64,000 nt of DNA from Ananas comosus. Lineage: Eukaryota; Streptophyta; Magnoliopsida; Poales; Bromeliaceae. Both the position numbers and the translations under genes were made by a program. Shown here in pieces: positions 49,608 through 62,900 of this stretch. Every line of letters begins with the position of its first letter. Position 1 is the first letter of the stretch. Location of the stretch: NCBI RefSeq assembly GCF_001540865.1, contig NC_033632.1:1701435-1765434 (forward strand). The letters are read 5' to 3'. The notes beneath the pieces were generated by a model. That model saw only the letters and a list, made by a program, of their open reading frames with translations, ran no database searches and was not told where the DNA came from.

Positions 49608-50207
49608 TCAAACAAACACCTAAAGAGCGTTGCAATGCAAATGACCAAAAAGAGTATTATTTTCCTCACAATACTCAATTTTTTTCCCCCCTCTTTTGTA
49701 ACACCTATAAGAAATTCTCTTTATAAATTCAAATTTTGGCCACCGACCTTTAATTGTTTTAGTCTGAGTCACCGAACTTCAATTACTGTTTCAATCTACT
49801 TCCACAAAATCCTTATAGCAAAAAATTTGAAACATACAGATAGAGTGATCCAATTGAAATAGAAATTAAAGTCTAATACTTAAATTACACCACTATCAAT
49901 TATTTCCTTCTCCGTCGATTTCTCTAACAACCTCGCATATATTCCACGAACTCTCACCGATCGAGTAGTTAATTTTTCTTCAATCGAAGATTTTGTCTAA
50001 TCTACTCCTATTTCTGCTTGAAGATCTACACGCATCTCCTGAAGAACCACCATTTGATTTGAGTGCGAAGTTGCAAAATTCAAAAGGGGGGAATGGCGAC
50101 GTACCTTTCGCTTAGAGAGAGACAGAGAGAGCGAGACTCGTCGTCGTCGACTTTGCGAGAGGCGAGTACTGAGGCTGTGACGCGCATCAAAATGCCCAAA
50201 AAGAGTG

Positions 50208-50239
<32 letters not shown>

Positions 50240-51058
50240 TTCACGGTGGAACGCTTCCCTGTCCGATTCTGACATGTGGGTCCCGCTTGTCAGTGTTGAC
50301 GAGAGTGAGCCCAAGTTAATCGGGCTTGAAAAACTGTCAACGGCCCAGGCCCATCTTACTAAATCACGTGTACAAATTTATATTTTATTATATAATTAAA
50401 TAAATTCCACTAACGTGGAGTGCAGGCGCAAAGCCCAAAATTTTGCCGGCATAAAAACGTCACCGCCATCGTCATCCACACAGGCGGCCAAACGTGTGCA
50501 AGCTCTTCGAAAAATTCTAGAATGCAACGGGTATATTAGTGACGTGGCGTAACAAACCAATTAAATTAATCCTTTTAAGAGTATATGTCCCATCATAATT
50601 GTAAAAAAATATTTTTATTGTACTTTTGTTTAAAAAGAAGGAATGTGATTGGCTTGTTATTGATGACGTGGTGCAAGTGTGACAGTGTAGAATTCCTCCT
50701 TCACTGCAACGCCGATGTCTCCCTGACATTTGTGCGGGCCCCGCGCGTCAGCCACACAGCCGTGGGATGAGACCGTTGCACCACCAAAGTAGTTCCTACA
50801 CCAAATTAAGTCCTTCTGTTGTTTATAATAAAAGTAGAAGTAGGATTGGATACACCTAATGAAGGCGACTAAGTAAGCAACGTGACGTTGGGGATGACAA
50901 AAACATCTTTCGACAGTGAGAGGCGGATATGCATATATATATATACACACACACACACACACCCAGCACAACAGAATCTTGCAACAATATATACCAGTAG
51001 TAATAGTAAGCTGCGGTTGTACGTAGTAAACCAGACCAAACCAACCACCACGTTCAGA
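49608..51058. other. XRCC1 5' region and UGT promoter
   Basis: The XRCC1 leader probably starts near 50150, where TC/GA-rich DNA lies. A third copy of MITE family A is at 50510-50698. A short TA then CA microsatellite (50934-50962) lies in the likely UGT 5' UTR. Confidence 0.5.
50510..50698 (+). mobile_element. MITE family A, copy 3
   Basis: 189 bp, the same length and orientation as the copy at 11473-11661, sharing AAAAATTCTAGAATGC, TTAGTGACGTGGCG and CAGTGTAGAATTCCTC. A target duplication is not clear. It lies in the intergenic region upstream of the UGT gene. Confidence 0.7.
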
Positions 51059-51068
51059 ATGGAGGCCA

Positions 51069-51105
<37 letters not shown>

Positions 51106-52558
51106 CTTTCTGGTGGTTGCTTATCCGAACCAGGGGCTGATCAACCCGGCGCGGGTGCTGGCGGAGCGGCTGACGGCGTCGTCGTGCGGCGTCACCTTCT
51201 CGACGGGCTTCTCAGCCCACCGCCGGTTGTTCGTGGACGACTTCGCCGAGCTCTACGCCCGGGCGGCCGAGCTCGGGCCCCGCACCCTCGGGGCCGTCCT
51301 CGACTCCCTGGCCGCGCNCGCTCCCTACTCCGACGGCTTCGACGCCGGCTTCCGGTGGTTCGTGGACGACCTCGCCGAGCTCAACGCCCGCGTGGCCGAG
51401 CTCGGGCCCCGCACCCTCGGGGCCGTCCTCGACTCCCTGGCCGCGCGCGGGCGCCCCGTCACCCGGGTCGTGTACACCATGGCCCTCCCCTGGGTGGCCG
51501 ACGTGGCGCACCGCCGCGGCCTCCCCGCCGCGCTCTTCTGGGTCCAGCCCGCCGCCGTGCTCGCCCTCTACTACCACTACAACCGCAGCAGCGCACACTA
51601 CGACCGCCTCATCGCGGAGTCGTCGGCGGCAGCGACCGTCGAGTTCCCGGGGCTCCCGGGGTTTGAGATTCGCGAGCTCCCCTCCGTGCTGACCAACACC
51701 TCCGACGAGACCTCGAGGGTCATCCTGCAGATCTTACGGGAGGCGTTCGATACGCTGGAGTCGGAGTCGAAGGAGAAGACGACGCCGCCGCCCACGAAGG
51801 TGCTGGTGAACACGTTCGAGGCGCTGGAGCGGGAGGCCCTGGAGACGGTGCGGGGCCGGTGCGGGATCGACGCAGTGGCCGTGGGGCCGCTGATCAAGGG
51901 AGGAGCCGGGGGGGACCTGTTCGAGGCGGCGGAGGAGCGGCGGTACATGGAGTGGCTGGACGCGCAGGCGGAGGGGTCGGTGGTGTACGTGTCGTTCGGG
52001 AGCCTAGCGGTGATGAAGGGGCGGCAGATGGAGGAGATGCGCGCGGGGCTGAGGATGTTGGGGCGGCCGTACCTGTGGGTGGTGCGGAGGAACAACAGGG
52101 AGGAAGGAGAGCGAGTAGGGTTGAAGTGGGACGAGGAGGAGGAGGAGCAGGAATCAGCAGGGGGGATGGGGATGGTGGTGGAGTGGTGCGAGCAGGTGAA
52201 GGTGCTGTCGCACCGGGCGGTGGGGTGTTTCGTGACGCACTGCGGGTGGAACTCCACGCTGGAGGGGGTGGCGTGCGGGGTGCCCGCGGTGGCGGCGCCG
52301 CAGATCGTGGAGCAGCACACCAACGCCGCGCTCCTGGAGAAGCGCTTCGGGACGGGGGTGAGAGCGGAGATGGACGCGGAGGGGGTCCTGCTCAGGGACG
52401 AGCTCAGGAGGTGCGTGGACTTCGTCATGCGGGACGAAGGGATCAGGGCCAGGGCGGAGATGTGGAGGGAGAAGGCGCGGGAGGCGGTCGAACAAGGCGG
52501 GTCGTCGGATCGGGAGCTCAGGCGCTTCGTGGAGGAGGTCGCACCACCATCGACCTGA
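51059..52558 (+). CDS. UDP-glycosyltransferase, UGT75-like, with Leu at the catalytic His position
   Basis: This single-exon gene encodes 499 codons from the ATG at 51059 (MEAK, then an 11-Gln run). The open frame extends further upstream, but that part is TA/CA repeat and not coding. The N-terminal motif reads FLVVAYPNQGLINPARVLAE. UGT75 enzymes have QGHINPAR here and the His is the catalytic base, but residue 27 is Leu (CTG, 51137-51139). The PSPG box is complete at residues 376-419, from WCEQVKVLSH through HCGWNSTLEG to PQIVEQ, with Glu where the second-last residue is normally Asp. An in-frame 129-bp duplication around an N at 51318 replaces the expected linker before APYSDGFD. UGT75 members glucosylate phenolics, hormones or apocarotenoids in the cytosol. 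Activity of this copy is doubtful. Confidence 0.9.
51071..51103 (+). repeat. (CAG)11 trinucleotide repeat encoding poly-Gln
   Basis: Eleven CAG units immediately follow MEAK in the UGT. The length is likely polymorphic. Confidence 0.95.
51223..51446 (+). repeat. In-frame near-duplicate 95-bp blocks around an N in the UGT gene
   Basis: 51223-51317 and 51352-51446 match at about 90 of 95 positions, with the N at 51318 directly after the first block. The period of 129 bp keeps the frame. Normal UGT75 proteins have this segment (DLAEL...GPRTLGAVLDSLAA) once only. Confidence 0.8.
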
Positions 52559-55500
52559 TAGCAAGATGGCGCTATCATCGATTTGAGGGGCACCACACCA
52601 AATTTGTATATTTCTATAATAAAACGTGTGATCATATATTTATCAAATTTGTGTATTTGTATAATAGAACGTGTGACCAAATATTTATAATAAAATATTA
52701 TATTTAATGTTAATTTTTTTACAGAATAATGATAATTTATCTGATATAATAGTATATATATATTTTTCCATAATTGTGAAAAGAAAAAATTTGAGAAGCA
52801 AAATAATTAATATATTAATAATAATTCCCTTACATATATAATTTATTGAAAATTTTGGTAGAGTAATAAGTTATCCCTTAACAATTCAATTCCTTATTTA
52901 TTTTTATAGTTTACGGGTGCGGTGCGGAATAGATTTGATGTGTATGTTGAATCTTTTCTAGTAATGTGGTTTATCATACGATCATTTTTATAATGTGTTT
53001 TATCCATACGATGTAGGAATAATATGATTATACAATGTAATAACAAATTTTGAAAATAATATATATAATAAGTGTTGCTAACTTTAGTTACAGACTAGCC
53101 TTTTGGTATCTGTTTGGCCCTAAATTCAACGCCTTGCTCTATACTAATTTTTTTTTTTTTTTTGCCTTTCGTCAATGGTAGGTAGGGCTGTAAACGAGCG
53201 AGTCGAGCGAGCTGGGGCCAGCTCAGCTCGCTCGAACGTCTTCAGGTCGGCTGTGCATTCGGCATCGGAGTCGTGCGAGAACTCAAAAACTCCGGCTCGT
53301 GATCGGATCGAACGCTTAATCGAGCTAGCTCTGTTCGGGTTCGTAGGCGCCGCTGTCGAAGTTTCACTGCCGCTGCCGCTGCCGAAGTTCGATGCTGAGG
53401 GCTTTGTTGTATGGTGCGACCATGACCGCGAGTGAGAGCGTGATGAGGGATGGAAGGTTAAAGCGTGTTGCACTGTAGAGGCGTGAGCAGTGGGAGGTCC
53501 AGGTGAGAGGAGGTACAAGCGGAACATCGTAATCTAAGAGAGAGTGGGGTTTGGGCAAGGTCGTGTAACAACCTGAGAAGTAATGGGTAGTAGTAGTAGA
53601 GGGAAGGTAGTTAAAAAACGAATAGGCACTTACTAGTAAAATAGTGAGAATAAAAATGCAGCAGGCTCAGGGGTGGCTGGATGAGGGAGAAGGAGATATG
53701 GCAGGCGGAGTGCGGGGCCGGAGGCCTTCGCAGCGGGGCGGAAGATTCCTGAGGACTGGGTACCAGGGTGGTTAGGGAATCTGGAAGGACAAGGTGGAGA
53801 GAGATCGAGAGGTTGAAGGAGGGAAATCCGACAGGGTAATTAAGAGGAAAGCGGGTGTAAGAACTTAAGCGGATCGGAGCTTCAGGATCTTCGAGAGCGG
53901 CACGGAAAACGCTGGACAGTCCGGGTGCGGATTAGTGCAAAGAAGGGAGGGCCAAGACCGTTTCCCGACTTCAGGCGGTTGAAACAACAGCCCAACAAGG
54001 CACATAGGCAACCGATTCAAACAATCAGGCCTAATTCCCATTTGTGTCATTGCGGTTAAGCACCTGTAGGATAGTTTATTTAATTTCATTCATACAAGTT
54101 GTTAGATTTATCAGACTGTATAGCATAAAGGAGACGATGAGATGACAATGAATTGTCCAACAGTGGATTGAGAAACCAGCCCAACAGATTAGGCCATAGA
54201 TAATCCTTTAGAATGAGCTAAATTTAAAATTAATAATCTGTATTATATATTTATATACAAATATAATATATATATAATATATAAACATTATATAATATAA
54301 AATAAATATCAATGAGAAGTTTATCGAGCCGAACCACAGAGCGAGTGACGCTACTGTTTCGGCATGTTTATAAAACGAGCTGAAAATCGGTTCGTGTTCG
54401 GTCGTTTATAACGGGAGTCGAGTCCGATCTCGAGCTCATTTCGAACCGAACACGAGCTGGCTCGCGAACAGCGAGCTGGATTGCCACCCCTAGCTAAGGC
54501 ATCATAAGGAGAGCAAGTAAAATGAAACTCGTGCTATGCTTATGCGGACATTGTTGGATCACAAAGAGAGCGTAATTTACAAGACCCAGAAAAGATTCAT
54601 GCATTAGCATACATTGTTTGCAAGTAAATTGCCAAATTTGTTTGTAAGGACAGCGTGTTTTTTTTTTTCCCCACTTCGGAGTGGGGGATACTCGTGGCCA
54701 GGAGGGTCAAATTCCTATATATATTTTAAAACCAAGAATGCGCTAGCAAATTATATTACAAATAGTCTGTCCTGAAGTGAAAGTGGAACACTATTAGATA
54801 GATCAATCAATATTACGAATTTTAGTTTATACTGTCAAACAAAATATAAGCCTCAATGAAATATTAAGAATATAAGGAAACAAACATCTCGCTAGACAGG
54901 CAAAACAGAAAAAGGAAAAGAAAAGAAACTAGCTATGGTACCCACCATCTACAACCCTATAAACTCTAGGACTTTTACAAGAAGGGGATTTAAAATTATA
55001 CCAACAAGAAAGAAACAGTTTACTCTTCGGGACCAATTTTAAGACAATTGAGTGGAGAAGAAAAGTAGATGAATTCCCTCTCAGCAGCAACCTGGCGACA
55101 AAAAAACACGAGGGAAACGAAGTTTAGATGCAACAAGAAACAAACAAGAAATCTTCAGGCCCTATTTTGTTTGGCAAAAAAAAAAAAAAACCTTCAAATG
55201 TTGTGTTGATTACAAATGTCGTCCCATTTTCTCAAAGTTACAAATCTAAAGATTTGGTCCTTCAAATCTTGTTCAACAAAAAAATTATGCTCATCAGCTA
55301 GTCTAGCATACCAAGAAAGAGTATACATCAGTATCACTGTTAGAGTTTGCCAACATTGCATTTTTCTTTTCTGCTTTTCCAATTTTAACGATGATATGCA
55401 GAACAAGCTTTAAGGTTTAGACTTTACTAGAGAAACTGAAGATTTCGAGGGTAATGGATTAAACTTTTCAAGGAATATATCAGTAGTAAAACACCCAGAG

Positions 55501-56413
55501 AATTAAACACAGGTGGCTACAGCATTATGTGACTGACTAACCAGCAGGTACAGACATTATCAAACAATAGGCAGCAGGCATACATAGACAGAAACAAAAA
55601 TACAAAAATAATCACAAAAAGTGTCAATATAATTAAAAAGTTAATCATGTGACCTTAAGAAGAGGGGATGCAACCGCTGAAGCTGGTTGTTGTCTTGTTA
55701 GATCCCTATTGATGAGGAGTCAGCACTGCAAGATCACAAAAAACATAGTCAGGACGGAAATTGTACGAATACCCAATAGAAAAGGAATGCAAGTACAGAT
55801 TTTTCATATCCCCAGTGGCTAATAAGACTTGAGTTTTCATTCAGCTAGAATTCCCAGAAAAAAAGATAGGTAAAGAAAGAAATGGCGGAAAAAAGAATGG
55901 GTTCGAACCGACTACCATATACCCAAAGATATCTTATAGACAGCATAGACAACACTTCCATGACATGAAGGTTGATATATTCATGATAGATATATATACA
56001 TGTAATCTAATTACATGTATAACCCTGCAGGATCTTAATTTATATATATGCTATGCAAACACTTAATTCCTGCATATATACCCCACCCCCAAACTTTTCA
56101 AGCACAGCTTCCTCCTCTGAATTGGTTAACCTGCCCCCCACAAAAGACGAGGATTATTTATGTAAGAAACGAAAAATTTTGAGGGATAGCGGGGTTCGGT
56201 ATGTAAATAGATGATTTTGCTTGGATATATACGTAAAATCTGATAAAAGGGTCGATGCCTCTTTGGGGGAGATAGTCCAGCTTTTCTAACCAGAAGCACT
56301 TGAAGGGCTAAAATCTTAACCAAATGTTGGAGCTTTTTTGGGGGGGAAGAAAAAGGCAATAATCACAAGATGGGGAATTTGGGTCTTTAACACTTGCCCC
56401 AACCAATTGCTTT
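52559..56413. other. Intergenic region with a hAT-like element
   Basis: AT-rich DNA follows the UGT stop. A possible 1.3-kb hAT-like element is at 53183-54491. From about 54900 to 56413 is the 3' flank of beta'-COP. A spliced 3' UTR exon is possible near 55650-55730 (CTTGCAG acceptor on the minus strand) but I cannot prove it. The minus-strand frame at 53865-54089 is not recognised. Confidence 0.45.
53183..54491. mobile_element. Probable hAT-like element with GAGCTCG-rich ends
   Basis: The left end TAGGGCTGTAAACGAGC and the right end (read inward TAGGGGTGGCAATCCAGC) are similar imperfect terminal repeats. Both subterminal regions are rich in GAGCTCG/CGAGC words, typical of plant hAT MITEs. 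The interior of about 900 bp is G-rich and of unknown origin. No clean 8-bp duplication is visible, so boundaries are tentative. Confidence 0.45.
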
Positions 56414-56654
56414 TTAGGCTGATGGAGTTCCTTCATTTTTCGTACCCCACTGTTCCTCACCATCGTTCCCATTTACAAGGACGCCGCTATCTGTGGAATC
56501 TTCAAGATCGACTTCAACAGCTTCTTCTTGAACTTCCTCCTCTTGAACGTCCTCGTCCTCTTGAACGTCCTCTATTACATCCTCCTCCATAGCCTGCAAA
56601 GAATTGTAGAGAAATTTTGAAGGAAGGGGAAATACTAAAACTGTCTGCAAACAA

Positions 56655-56708
<54 letters not shown>

Positions 56709-56930
56709 CAACTACTATGCTATCAATAGCACTAAGCATTTGGTGCTACTAAGTTTTCTTCCGTTAGATCTATCCCTTTGATTATTTCCACCCGTTAGAT
56801 CATACTATTCAACCAATCACCTACTCAACCCTAGGGGATCACTATCATCCTAACCGCACATCCCTTAATCCAAGGGCCAAAAACCTAATAGCACTAATGA
56901 CTAGGTGCTATTAATAGTATAGTAGCCTAG

Positions 56931-56979
<49 letters not shown>

Positions 56980-59900
56980 CAGAATTTGTCCCCACAAACT
57001 AACTCACAAAATTGAAATCCTAGCCTGCGGTAGGGATTGGAATGATTAGAGTTATAAATACAGCATGCAATAAAGACGCAAAATGTGTTAGGATCGATGT
57101 TAAAAGAAAATTGTAGTGCATTCAATAGAAATCATTCAAAAACACAAAACAGCCCCCCAAAAAAAAGAAATGAAAAGTTACTTACAAAAGATATATCAAA
57201 GAAGTCTTTCTCAACAAGGAAACTAGGCATGCGATCTCTTAAAGCAAGATAATTAGTTCATTTTTGTGGTACAAGGGCAGTATAGATTCCTTGGGGGATA
57301 TAAGTGAAGAATAGTAACTAAATGAATTTCTTGGAAAACCTAAATTATTCCCTATGAAGTGGATAAAACATGTAATTTAAAACACTGAAAGTAAATATTA
57401 CGTGGATTTCCTACACACTACAGAATTCATTTGTATGCTGAGGAAAAAGTATCAGGTATCATGCATTTTCTCTTTCTTTGCAAAGTTTAATACCTCATGA
57501 CCAGGGTCTCCATTTTCAACTGGTAAGTCTTCTTCAGCTATTTGCATTGCCTTGAAAACTTCAACAAGTGTTGCATTTGGCTTTTCAGCGTGACTTAAAT
57601 ATTCCTCAGCAGGTGGGTAAATTCCCCTGTATGAATGAGAAATTTCACTAAATTTGAACAAGAGATAAATGGGTTATAGGATATAAGATGCCCCAAAAAT
57701 AAGCCCAAATAATGCTGCACTCAATTCCGAAAAATTTTATAATTATTGGGAAGATCAACAATGTACTACTTATAAGCTTAAAGTAAGGGGATATATGGAT
57801 TCATGAAGTTTGTGATTCGGCCGTAAATTGAGTCTATTAAGAATGGAAATGCCATCCATCATGAAGACACCGAGAAGATCCTGTAGGTAGCTATGAGCTT
57901 AAATTCTTGAAAATAAATTCCCTTCAAAAGGTCCGGAGCCATCTTTCGTAGAAAGACCCAAAATCTAGCCTATGATTAGACAGTGAATCTCCCCACTAGA
58001 CCCAAAATCTAGCCTATGATTAGACGGTGAATCTCCCCGGTGTTATGTTAGTCCATGGCAAGACCAATATTATTACTCGCACGAAACTTGATTTTCAACA
58101 GAATAATAAATCTGTAAATCCAAACGCCCGTTAAGCATGTATGTATAAGGAATGACGGAAAGACCATAACATATGCACCTTTTAGGGGCGAGATTATTTT
58201 CAACAGCTAGAGCAACTTGCCAGTCTTCAAATAGATTAGGGTATTCGGCAGGATCAGCTAAAGACTCTGCAGCCTTTGGATTAACCTGTGTAAAGAAAGG
58301 CATAGTATTAGAATAGGATAAAACAAGATCAAATTTGGTGGACCGAAAAGTTGAAAGTTGAATACCAAAAGAAAGTTAAAATCACAACAAAAATAGCAAG
58401 CGAATGAACCAAAAGCACCTTATTGAGATCATTTCTCCAAATTGCTACGATCTCTGAAACTTTGCTTGGAAGATAAGAACGTGCCATCAATGCAGCTTCT
58501 GGTATTCGATTACTGTAACACAAAATTATGTGAAAATCAACAGAATTAACAAAAAAAAAGGAGCTAGCATACGATATTAAAAAAAACTTTGCATGCACAG
58601 CACATGAAGCACATAATTAGTTACCTCTCGATCAACAGCTGAATACAATCCTCCACTTTACCAAGCATAAAGAGACAAAGATAAGCAACATTATTCTTCC
58701 CTTGCTCTTTAGCAAGGGACGCAAGTCTTGTTATCCCTTCAGCATCTCCAAGAGCTGAGTACAAAAGCAGTAAGCCGCTCAAGTCCATAGCTTGCGATAG
58801 ACACTCCTCGGCCATCTCTAACTGCAAAGAAGGAGGTTACAGGATATTAAATAAAACCAGTTGCAAAGGGCATTAGTGTATCTGTCTCACAAACTATCAC
58901 CTCGACATAGAGAAAGACGTAAGAATCGTATAACAAATTTAACCAGTTGCAAAGGGCATGTGACATCCCAATAGTCCCAAATCGGATGGGTAAATGATTC
59001 TGATTGGATTATAAGAGCCCTCGCACCCTAATAATAATAGCTAGGCGTATGCATTTTGGGCCGGTGGTTTGGACCTGACGTGCTAGCAGGTCAGGTCATT
59101 ACAATTGGTATCAGAGCCTGATGACCAACCGGAGGTGTGAGATGGATCTTACATCGCCTGGTGAATCTGGGACTATATGTATGATTGGGCCGGGTTGACG
59201 AAAATGTCAGGGCCCTAAACCAGGGAAGTATGTGACATCCCAATAGTCCCACATCGGATAATGTGAGAGAGTGATGGGTTTATTAGTGACGGACACACTA
59301 GTAATAATAGTCAGACTTAAGCATTTTGGGTCAGTAGTTTGAGCCCGACGAGTTATTATTGCTAGCTGGTCCGTCGTTACAGGGCATTAGTGTATTTGTC
59401 TCATATCTTGAGGGTAGCTAATATACCTTTCCTGCTGACATTGCTAGTTCTCCCAACTGCTTCCACTTGGATTCACTTTGTACTTCAACAGCAATTGCCT
59501 GCAAAAATAAATGTCTTCAGAAGAGAGAAAACTACTATATAATCAACATGCTCTTCCAGAATTTAGTAGTATATGCATTTGTCATGTCCTCCATCATGTA
59601 ACAACACCAATCATGCCGGACCTTTGCATCATCTAGTCTCCCAAGCTGAACAGCTAAGTCGAATCTGTAGTCAGGATCAATAGCTATTTCAAGAGCATCC
59701 TCTAGCATACCACGGGACTCCAAGAAACGAGCCACACTGTCCAAAAAGAAAAGGATCCCTATGAAATGGGGTTCGCAAAAAGCTCAAGAAGTATAATGAT
59801 TGCAGGAATTGACTGCAGGAGAACCAGAAAGAAAGCAATGTTCAAGTTCTGAAAAGCAAAATGAGATACAGGAATAGTTTCAACTCACAAAAAGAAAACA

Positions 59901-62900
59901 CTAACAGAAGAGATAACAAAGAAAATGTGCATAAAACAAGACGTCAATTGTACTTTCAGGCAAAGACAGCAGATTTCATTTTATTTCTTTCTACTAATAT
60001 AACCACAATGTCAGAAGAAAAACTTCCTAAGTGTATAAGAATCACATTATGTATGTCCAATTTGGAACTGCCGAGTAGGGTATCCCAACAACAATGAACT
60101 ACTGGTCATATTTTGCTTTATATCAAAATTTCCAAATTTCCAGATATAGAAGAATAAATTTTAGAGAAAGTAAAATTCCATAACAGATCAAGGAGGCACC
60201 TGTTATGATGTTCCTTTGGGATTGAAGGCAACACATCCTTTGCACGTTCCACATCCCCACGCATCACAAGAGTTTTATATTCAATCAAACTCAGCAGTAG
60301 GGTGTAGCCCATAACACTGCAATGGACAAAATTATTGACCATAGAATCCAAATGATTGGATGACAAACATATAACGAAGCAACTTCCAAGTAACTCACTT
60401 AAACTCCTTGTCAATAAGATAGACTCGACTTTGGCTAGCAAGATATCCTAACAAATACATGGGCCTATCCAAATGAAACATGGTGGTAACCTACAAAACA
60501 GAGAAAAATAAATCAGTGATCTAGGTAATGGAAGCATGTTGGTACAAATCAATACAAGCAAATACGCCTTGGTGTGCAGATGCAAAATACTACCTCTCCA
60601 CCGACACAATAATTTAATCGCCACGCAGAGTTATTGTAAATGAAACAGTCTCCGACCCATATCCCAGTTCGAATGCGCTCATTAATCTCGTGAAGCAGCT
60701 CAAAGGCATCCTCAACACCTTGCTCATCCACTGGCTTTCCGCCTTCAAGATAAGAAGAAACAACATCCCTCTGCAGAAAAGAAAGTTTTCCATTATGGAC
60801 AGAATAAAATTATCACCTATTGTCAGAATACCAAATCAACAAGAGCATGGTCTGCGCAAATATAAATGAGAAGTTGCATGCAAAATAATCCTGATGTAAT
60901 GCCATATATCGTATAGTCTTACATTGTACTTTAAGATGTAAAAAGATGTGTCGCTCGCAATTGTCACCAAGTCACCGCTATCTGCCCAGTAGAGATTCTG
61001 CAAGGAGAAATTATTACAACATGAACCAAGATGAGATACAACAGCATACCACAAAAGATGTATTCTCATAGTAGAAAACTAACTCACTTTAACATTCACG
61101 TCAATTCGGCGGATTAGCCTGCACTCAGCCCAGTCATAAAAGCAAATGAAGTCATTTGAGCACATTGCCAACAATATCCCGCCAAATATACGCTCCGCAG
61201 AAAAGGTTGGCCGGATACTTTTTTTCTCCTGAATATGCCGTAAGTCAAAACCTCAGATCCAGAATCAATAGTCATAAGATAACATGATTTTTGAAATTGA
61301 GGTCCACTACAAACAAACTATGACAAACCATGCAGAGCAGTAAGCTCTAGCACAACAAAATTTCAACATACAGATGAGAGGACCTTGAAGGGCAAGAAAT
61401 AAATGTTAATTGTATTACAAGCCTGCTAAACTATTGTCGGTGAAGCATCCAAGGACAGGCAGATCAAGATAAGAATAGTATACTAGTGCCATAATTATAA
61501 TAACTAGCAGACAGTAGAACTTTCAACCACTTGCTGAACATTCAAAAAATTCTAATAAGACTATCTTAAACTAGAATATGGTAATCACATTTGATTACAG
61601 AAAAAATTATTGTTACAAGAGTTGTCAGCTTACAATACAAGATTACAGTTCAATTACCCATGTTAAAGATGTACAAAAAGTTAAAAATTGTAAATAAGGT
61701 AAGAACGATGCTGGTCATAGCCTGCCCCAAAAAGAATCATATACAGAAGGCATACCTGGAAATTTTTACTATATATCTTTATCCTGGATGTACTTTCCCT
61801 GACGGCGTATTCTCCATCCGATGACCAAACAAATTCCAGTGCAGAACCAAAAGATCTATTTCTCCATGCCAATGCAGTGTATATGATATATTCTCCATCT
61901 CCACAAACAACAACAAATCGACCATTTGGGTTATGCTTTAAGCTCTGGCAAAAAGAGCAGAACAGTTAGCAAAATCATTATTTATAAGCTGAAGGAGATT
62001 GTCAGAAACAAGAAAATCATAAAGAATACAATGTTGGATCAGTACCAATTAACAGATAGAGAGTAAATTGAACACAAGGTTTATCATCAAAGAGGCGTAG
62101 TTTGGACTTTGCAGCATTTAGGGGTTACAGACAATTAAACATACCACAACTCATGATTATTTATTCTATTCAATCACAAGTCCGATCTCGGATTTCTGTA
62201 CTCCAGAATTGGTCATAATTTCCTAGGTATAGGCATCCGTACTACTAGTAATTTACCAAGTGGTAGCTTTGATATGCGATTATATCAAATACTTGAAGAT
62301 GATTTAACAAAGGGATATGACAAGATTAATCTTAAAAATCTACAGATGAGTTGGCCTAAACCAAAAAAAATGCTCTCACAACAAGGATCTAAACTGTTAT
62401 TTTTGACTGCCTAATAGTATCTGAAACATTTCGAGTTTTCGACATTCCTAGGTATGACTTTTCTGTATCGGAGATTACAAAATTCACTATATAACAAAGA
62501 GGGCGAGGGAAAAATGTATAAATTACTAGATGCATCAGGGATTAATCAGTCTTATGTAAACTTACTTGTGGGTAAAGATCACAGCTTCCCAACTCCTTGA
62601 CAGTCAATGGCAATCTCTCTCCGTCCGTAACCTGTCAGGGAAGATAAATCACCCAACGTCAAATTAACTCCCAAAGCTTCTTTTTATCATTTAAACAGCA
62701 TGGAAGACTAACCTCAAAATCCGCACCAACTGTCTTAATGTTCACAGTTTGAATCTCATTATGCTTTGCCCATATAATTTTTCCACTGCTGTCCATGCTA
62801 GCAACTGGTTCTTCGCGACCAATTTTTATCATAATCGTCCCTTCATCATACCCTATTACTACCCTACAATATAGCGACAATTTCACTTTATTCTGCATTA

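Noticed and set aside
49997..50314. A minus-strand frame upstream of XRCC1
   Set aside because: It overlaps TC/GA-rich leader sequence and does not join in phase with XRCC1 exon 1, which has its own ATG at 49607.
50657..51106. A minus-strand Leu-run frame over the UGT start
   Set aside because: It is the antisense reading of the CAG repeat and the TA/CA microsatellite.
55194..55406. A minus-strand 70-codon frame downstream of beta'-COP
   Set aside because: The beta'-COP stop at 56414 is at the conserved family C-terminus; this region looks like 3' UTR or flank with no recognisable protein.
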